Of a DNA stretch of 59,075 nucleotides, positions 55,801 through 59,075 are shown in pieces (position 1 is the first letter of the stretch; each line of letters begins with the position of its first letter). This DNA is from JBKHBT01 sp046542255. Its GTDB lineage: Bacteria > UBP14 > UBA6098 > JBKHBT01. The stretch lies in NCBI GenBank assembly GCA_046542255.1, contig JBKHBT010000010.1:1-59075 (forward strand), given 5' to 3'. A model generated the notes under the pieces. The model saw nothing but the letters and a program-made list of their open reading frames with translations. It had not been told where the DNA came from and ran no database searches. The position numbers and the translations under genes were made by a program.

Positions 55801-57329
55801 AAACGGAATCTGATATCTGTTACGATATCATAATCCCTAAGATCGATAATTGTTTCGACCCAGCCGCCGGAATTTCCAGTATATGCACGTTCTCCGCCAA
55901 TCGGGCTACCAAAGGCCGAAGAAATCAATGTGTCATAATCCGGTTCAGGAATTACTCTTTCCCAATTCATACCGCCATCTGTCGAAATATCGATGACGCC
56001 GCCGTCATATTCTTCTTCCATATTATACCATTGGTAAAACTGAATCTCCACGATATCTTCGCCGAGAGTTGTCATATCGTATTCTAGATGCCAGTCGGCC
56101 AGAAGTTCTCCATAATCGCCATCGAGCACCGTACCCCAAACATTTGAACCAGACCAAGCCGGTGGGCCATCTACATGTGTAGGTGCGCCCCATTCCCAGC
56201 CACTGGATATTGGTGTTGTTGTCAAACCGCCATCATAGCCTTCGAAATCGTAAAAACCGATTTCTTCTGTCGCGAAATATAAAAACAGCGTATCAATATC
56301 GATAGTATCGCCGGCAGTAACTGTAATAGGCGCTGAAGCAGCTGTATGATAGCCATCAAAATCTGCATAGACGACATATTCGCCTTCCGGGACGCTTTCT
56401 AACAAAAAGCTACCATCGGCAGCAGTCAATGTTTCAAAACCCGATAAATCGAGATAAATCTCAATATCAGGGTCGCATGTTCCGGGAGTAATATCTGTAA
56501 GGTCGCCGTGGCCTTTTATGAAACCGACTGGCGTAATATCTATCTCGAAATTTACCCATGTTGTCTCACCATCGGCAATTTCTACTATAACAGTATCCGA
56601 GGCATAGAAAGGATTGTCCGGGTCAGCAATAACGGTAAATGTGCCCGTAAAGGTTCCTATTGCATAATCGCCAGCAGCATCGGTGATGTCTGAATGGCCA
56701 AGCTCATCGATATAGACATTAACATCAGAATCATCAGCAGAGCCTATTAAATCGACATTTCCGGCTAAATAAGTCGGCATAATATCATCGCAGTAGATCT
56801 CGACATCATCGACATACCATCTGTCTGCATAAGTACCGTAATATCTGAAAGCGACATAGACATCTTCGTATTCATAACCTGTAAGGTCTGTTGAATATAG
56901 ATTCCAGGTATCGTATGTTCCGGCGGCGACTGTGGCAGAATCGACCTCTTCGATTTCGACAAAATCGCCTCCACCAGCAGTAGGTACTCCACTTCCAGTA
57001 GAAAGCCATACACCAGCATAATCATGCCAGGTAGAAAGCGAAAATCTCTGCCAAAAATCGATAGCAAGGCCGGTAGTAGGCACATAAAATGGGCCATAGA
57101 CCAGCCATGTCTCAAGCTCTTCGCCAGATGTGGAATATGTTTGATAAACACAATCGCCGGTATGTCCGCCAGTTGTGATTACCCAGGGGCCTGTGGCATC
57201 GTGGATAGTAGCATATACATCCCAATCGCCAAGACCAGATTCGAAATCATCTGTAAAAATGCTATACTGACCGAAAACAAGGGCAGCAGAGCAGATTAAT
57301 AAAACTAATAATAATCCTCTTTTTTGCAT
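52854..57329 (-). CDS. Giant T9SS-sorted multidomain protein (about 1491 residues)
   Basis: The ATG at MQKRGLLLVLLICSAALVFG is preceded by AAGGAGG; the longer frame upstream crosses the promoter leader and is less likely. After the signal peptide come a MAM/choice-of-anchor-J-like domain (about 22-185; DDFESGLGDWDVY), two carboxypeptidase-regulatory-like domains (about 190-355), a second anchor-J-like domain (about 375-545; ISTDGGMNWERV), another carboxypeptidase-regulatory-like domain (about 560-635), a beta-propeller-like region (about 730-1000), a GWNMVSIPV region (near 1070) and a T9SS type A domain (NTPNPFNATTSFDVSL, SSGVYFYKIT, RKMMLVK). Such combinations occur on secreted peptidases, but no peptidase domain is present. 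It is likely a surface or secreted binding protein and has its own promoter and terminator. Confidence 0.87.
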   Translation of the reverse strand: MQKRGLLLVLLICSAALVFGQYSIFTDDFESGLGDWDVYATIHDATGPWVITTGGHTGDCVYQTYSTSGEELETWLVYGPFYVPTTGLAIDFWQRFSLSTWHDYAGVWLSTGSGVPTAGGGDFVEIEEVDSATVAAGTYDTWNLYSTDLTGYEYEDVYVAFRYYGTYADRWYVDDVEIYCDDIMPTYLAGNVDLIGSADDSDVNVYIDELGHSDITDAAGDYAIGTFTGTFTVIADPDNPFYASDTVIVEIADGETTWVNFEIDITPVGFIKGHGDLTDITPGTCDPDIEIYLDLSGFETLTAADGSFLLESVPEGEYVVYADFDGYHTAASAPITVTAGDTIDIDTLFLYFATEEIGFYDFEGYDGGLTTTPISSGWEWGAPTHVDGPPAWSGSNVWGTVLDGDYGELLADWHLEYDMTTLGEDIVEIQFYQWYNMEEEYDGGVIDISTDGGMNWERVIPEPDYDTLISSAFGSPIGGERAYTGNSGGWVETIIDLRDYDIVTDIRFRFTSDNAYSDYPGWFIDDLAFIGLTDGPVGAIDGYVYDNEAYEPIANAMVFAGIGYTVYTDEDGYFSFEELPVGITEVSGHKGGYFPGKAIVSINEYESNTIYIPMTPANVLPESGLEVSIAYDNEDSVEIFELCNPTDNDVEWWFGPWDSGLSGSSLYRANRFEDFSRPSLHEGDEISIHNTTISPNSRPIKSESSNEKVMRATEMGSLIDVFDIPTVDTPWGIGLEGLYDVDYFWVSDIVGGQRIRKHDVSTGTYTGFYVDVEADITDINDLAADMTWDGEYIWSIMNVDLSGFNDLATRLYAFDPNTGLKVDSIVDPDGPTGTSWGESGSWPDFTHSYGLAYDIVEDVFYIGGWNTDLLYKVKGKSWGTPGEVIGTPLYVPGGMAGLGYHSSRRTVWAGINGSADMIYEIDYEAGTVINEFVCPPYGAYSIGGLEVDGDGNIWYVSMTDEKVYVLDSGYRTLPGGVYFDPPYGTLAPDECVSVKLRTSGHTAHAGRYEFDGYISVDPMIGPRGYPFTLEISPTIDYGWNMVSIPVNPIPNDPWAQLHDDIVPFDASGTGSQIYTWDPVDGRYVVPSEFERGTGYYLWGWNNRSKFDVYGDEYTGDYAKSLTYHPDAALPGWQVIGNPFNRRIDWDKVTDDESFYGIDPTAWFYSTNGGWATYTPGMPPAGISNEFDPWISWWVKMNTSSAMIPFRESYTFESLMKEAVITEEESALPEFALRISASANESGRTIYDKWNYLGVISGASDDGREDVYDHKEMTVTPPGAELLRASFVRGTDRLKDEFKSSIEYGAEKTWTMNICDLDAGTPITLSWPVNTPLADNDGSIGTSEFEGIYEFSIIHPTTGEIIDMRENHQISFIYNAPVNIFITVRNIMLSSDENDALLPDDYYISQNTPNPFNATTSFDVSLKEETAITVEIFDTRGKLVKTIVAGKEFSQGIHNFTWHGDSDNSDEVSSGVYFYKITSEDFEQTRKMMLVK

Positions 57330-57381
57330 TAGCCGAAACCTCCTTAAAGGGTATTTACAAAAAACACTTCGTATCTTATAA

Positions 57382-57409
57382 AATATAGACACAAAGTGTT
57401 TAGAGTCAA
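57382..57409 (-). promoter_or_regulatory. Promoter of the 1491-residue T9SS protein gene
   Basis: TTGACT and TATATT on the minus strand are separated by 16 bp. The -10 lies about 53 bp before the chosen ATG. Confidence 0.65.
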
Positions 57410-57442
57410 TAATTTTATTTCTATTTCGAGGCTAAAAAATAA

Positions 57443-58786
57443 TTATCTATGAGGTATTTTGGCTGCCACTTTGACCAGCTCTGGATTTTTTTCGCATTCT
57501 TTCTGGAATTGCATATCTCGCAATTTATTTCTATAACTTGGCGAACTGAACCTATATGTGAAGTTAGTATGTAGGTCGTATGTGCCTTCGGATAGTGCGA
57601 CTACATCCTCGATAAATACTCTTTCTTCATCGGTTGGGATGACAAAAACCCTGACCGGTGAACCTTCTTTGGTAATATCCATCTCGGCATTTCGGGTATG
57701 CGACATATTGTTCTTTTTTATATCATAGGCAATTCCGAGATGTTCCAGGCCATCCATGACCATCGCGCGGAAACTTCCCGACATCTCACCGACACCAGCA
57801 GTAAAAACAATAGCATCGATCTTGCCGATAGCTGCAATATATGAGCCGATATATTTCTTCAATCGGTATGCATCGACTTCGAGAGCTAATTTGCAATCTT
57901 CATCGCCCTTTTCGGCATTTTCCAGAATATCGCGCATATCGACATATTGACCACTTATTCCGAGAAGCCCGGATTTTTTATTGAGTACTCTATTCATTTC
58001 ACCGGCAGAAAGCCCTTCTTTTTCCATGACATAAAGCCCGATCGCTGGATCATGGTCGCCGGAACGAGTGCCCATAACAAGGCCTTCCAATGGAGTGAAA
58101 CCCATCGATGTATCATAAGAAACGCCATTTTTGACAGCATCGATAGATGCGCCATTGCCGATATGGCAGATAATCATATTTGTCGCAAATGGATCTTTGC
58201 CCAGAAGAACCGCTGCTCTTTTGGCCGTATATAAGAAAGATGTGCCATGGAATCCATATCTACGAATCTGATATTTTTCATACCATTCGGCAGGAAGAGC
58301 GTATGTATATGATGATTTCGGCATAGTTTGATGCCAAGCAGTATCCATAATCGCCATATGTTCCACATCTGGGAGAACCTCTTTAGCAGCCTGAACACCC
58401 ATAATATTCGGCGGATTATGAAGAGGCGCAAGGTCGGAAAGCTCTTCAAAAGTGGACATATTCTCATCATCGATAATAACGCTTTTTGCAAATTCTTCGC
58501 CGCCATGAACCATCCGGTGGCCAACTGCCGATATTACGCTCATATCGTCTATTACACCGTCATCATCATCGGTAAGGGTTTTGATTATAAGCGAAACAGC
58601 CTCTTTATGAGTCGGGCAATCCTGCTTGCTTTTTACTTTGTCCCTGCCCGGAACTTCATGCGATATGAAACTTCCATCGATACCAACACGCTCGACGACT
58701 CCGGATGCAAGAGGCATCTCGGCAATCCAATCATGCAAACGATACTTAACAGAAGAACTACCAGAGTTTAAGACCAATATCTTCAA
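57443..58786 (-). CDS. ackA: Acetate kinase
   Basis: About 447 residues once the start is placed at the TTG that gives MKILVLNSGSSSVKYRL; AAAGGAG lies 6 bp before it, while the longer frame upstream runs through the promoter. The enzyme makes ATP from acetyl phosphate and ADP, or the reverse. Motifs seen: NSGSSSVKYRL at the N-terminus, GHRMVHGGE with the active-site Arg, MDTAWHQTMP, RYGFHGTS, HIGNGASIDAV, GFTPLEGLVMGTRSGDHDP and FTAGVGEMSG. The organism therefore probably ferments to acetate or uses it. No phosphotransacetylase gene is in the window. Confidence 0.96.
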   Translation of the reverse strand: MKILVLNSGSSSVKYRLHDWIAEMPLASGVVERVGIDGSFISHEVPGRDKVKSKQDCPTHKEAVSLIIKTLTDDDDGVIDDMSVISAVGHRMVHGGEEFAKSVIIDDENMSTFEELSDLAPLHNPPNIMGVQAAKEVLPDVEHMAIMDTAWHQTMPKSSYTYALPAEWYEKYQIRRYGFHGTSFLYTAKRAAVLLGKDPFATNMIICHIGNGASIDAVKNGVSYDTSMGFTPLEGLVMGTRSGDHDPAIGLYVMEKEGLSAGEMNRVLNKKSGLLGISGQYVDMRDILENAEKGDEDCKLALEVDAYRLKKYIGSYIAAIGKIDAIVFTAGVGEMSGSFRAMVMDGLEHLGIAYDIKKNNMSHTRNAEMDITKEGSPVRVFVIPTDEERVFIEDVVALSEGTYDLHTNFTYRFSSPSYRNKLRDMQFQKECEKNPELVKVAAKIPHR

Positions 58787-58897
58787 AATATCTCCTTTGA
58801 ATAGAAATTTGTGTAATTGATTATTTTCCCAAGAAACGTAATTTTGGCTAATCTTATCAGCATAATCCTCATAGGCTAAGGCCAAAAACAATTTGTA

Positions 58898-58925
58898 AAT
58901 ATACTTGATTAGTTTGATATGTCAA
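58898..58925 (-). promoter_or_regulatory. Promoter of ackA
   Basis: On the minus strand TTGACA and TATATT are separated by 16 bp, about 112 bp before the TTG start. The match is nearly the same as the one upstream of the 2400-residue protein gene. Confidence 0.7.
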
Positions 58926-59057
58926 TGTGAAGTTTTTCTCATTAACTTCTAAGCGGACTAAAGCTACATTCTATCGAGTTATATTTTTATTGGTGATTTT
59001 CTTATTTGAGCTGATGCTGATATTGTTAATAGTGTTATGAGGCTAAGGGAAGGATAA

Positions 59058-59074
59058 TTAACGCAGAGCGTTAA
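59058..59074. other. Hairpin at the window edge
   Basis: TTAACGC and GCGTTAA form a perfect 7-bp stem with a 3-nt loop at the very end of the window. What it belongs to lies outside; the 130 bp before it hold no gene that I can see. Confidence 0.35.
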
Positions 59075-59075
59075 A

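Overview
The window looks like part of a chromosome from an uncultured, AT-rich, Gram-negative-type bacterium of the FCB (Fibrobacterota-Chlorobiota-Bacteroidota) superphylum or a neighbouring candidate phylum (for example the Cloacimonadota / WOR-3 / Marinimicrobia area). The main reason is that seven predicted secreted proteins end in a type A sorting domain of the type IX secretion system (T9SS): an SPNPFN-like motif, then GxYxxK/R and a basic last residue. Two outer-membrane-type lipoproteins and an FtsB/DivIC-like protein beside enolase fit a diderm cell. No rRNA, tRNA or CRISPR was seen, and the exact phylum cannot be fixed from sequence reading alone.

Layout. 1-0.8 kb: the end of an unknown structural-looking protein, with a terminator. 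1-11 kb: housekeeping and repair genes: a RuvX/YqgF homologue with an altered catalytic residue, the SbcC-SbcD nuclease operon, an NadR-like P-loop kinase, a heterodimeric ABC exporter and a nuclease remnant. 11-21 kb, minus strand: ftsB/divIC, enolase, a C25 (gingipain-like) protein, a CNNM/CorC-type transporter and a PgpH-type HD phosphodiesterase that suggests cyclic-di-AMP signalling. 21-28.6 kb, plus strand: a lamin-tail T9SS protein, a nucleotide-sugar dehydrogenase, purF, two small membrane proteins, a broken CPBP protease and a membrane protein with a possible zinc ribbon. 29-57 kb: all minus strand, four very long T9SS cargo proteins (about 1490 to 2400 residues), one small one, and two lipoproteins. 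The window closes with acetate kinase (ackA).

How the genes fit together. The large cargo proteins are built from adhesive and carbohydrate-binding-like modules (FN3, PKD/cadherin-like, CBM9-like, BACON-like, cohesin-like, carboxypeptidase-regulatory-like). Two of them share nearly the same C-terminal half, and three share a short N-terminal domain with a conserved cysteine pair. They look like a family of surface or secreted scaffold and adhesion proteins. Several genes are preceded by clear TTGACA / TATATT-type promoters with 16-17 bp spacing.

The most notable non-gene signal is a dispersed family of roughly 70-110 bp elements (five copies, all in one orientation). Each has a 5' box, usually an AT-rich spacer, a conserved core and a 3' hairpin. 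One copy lies inside the broken CPBP protease gene, which shows that the element can move or has moved. A separate 40-bp tandem repeat duplicates the 3' end, including the stop codon, of the C25 gene next to another copy of the element.
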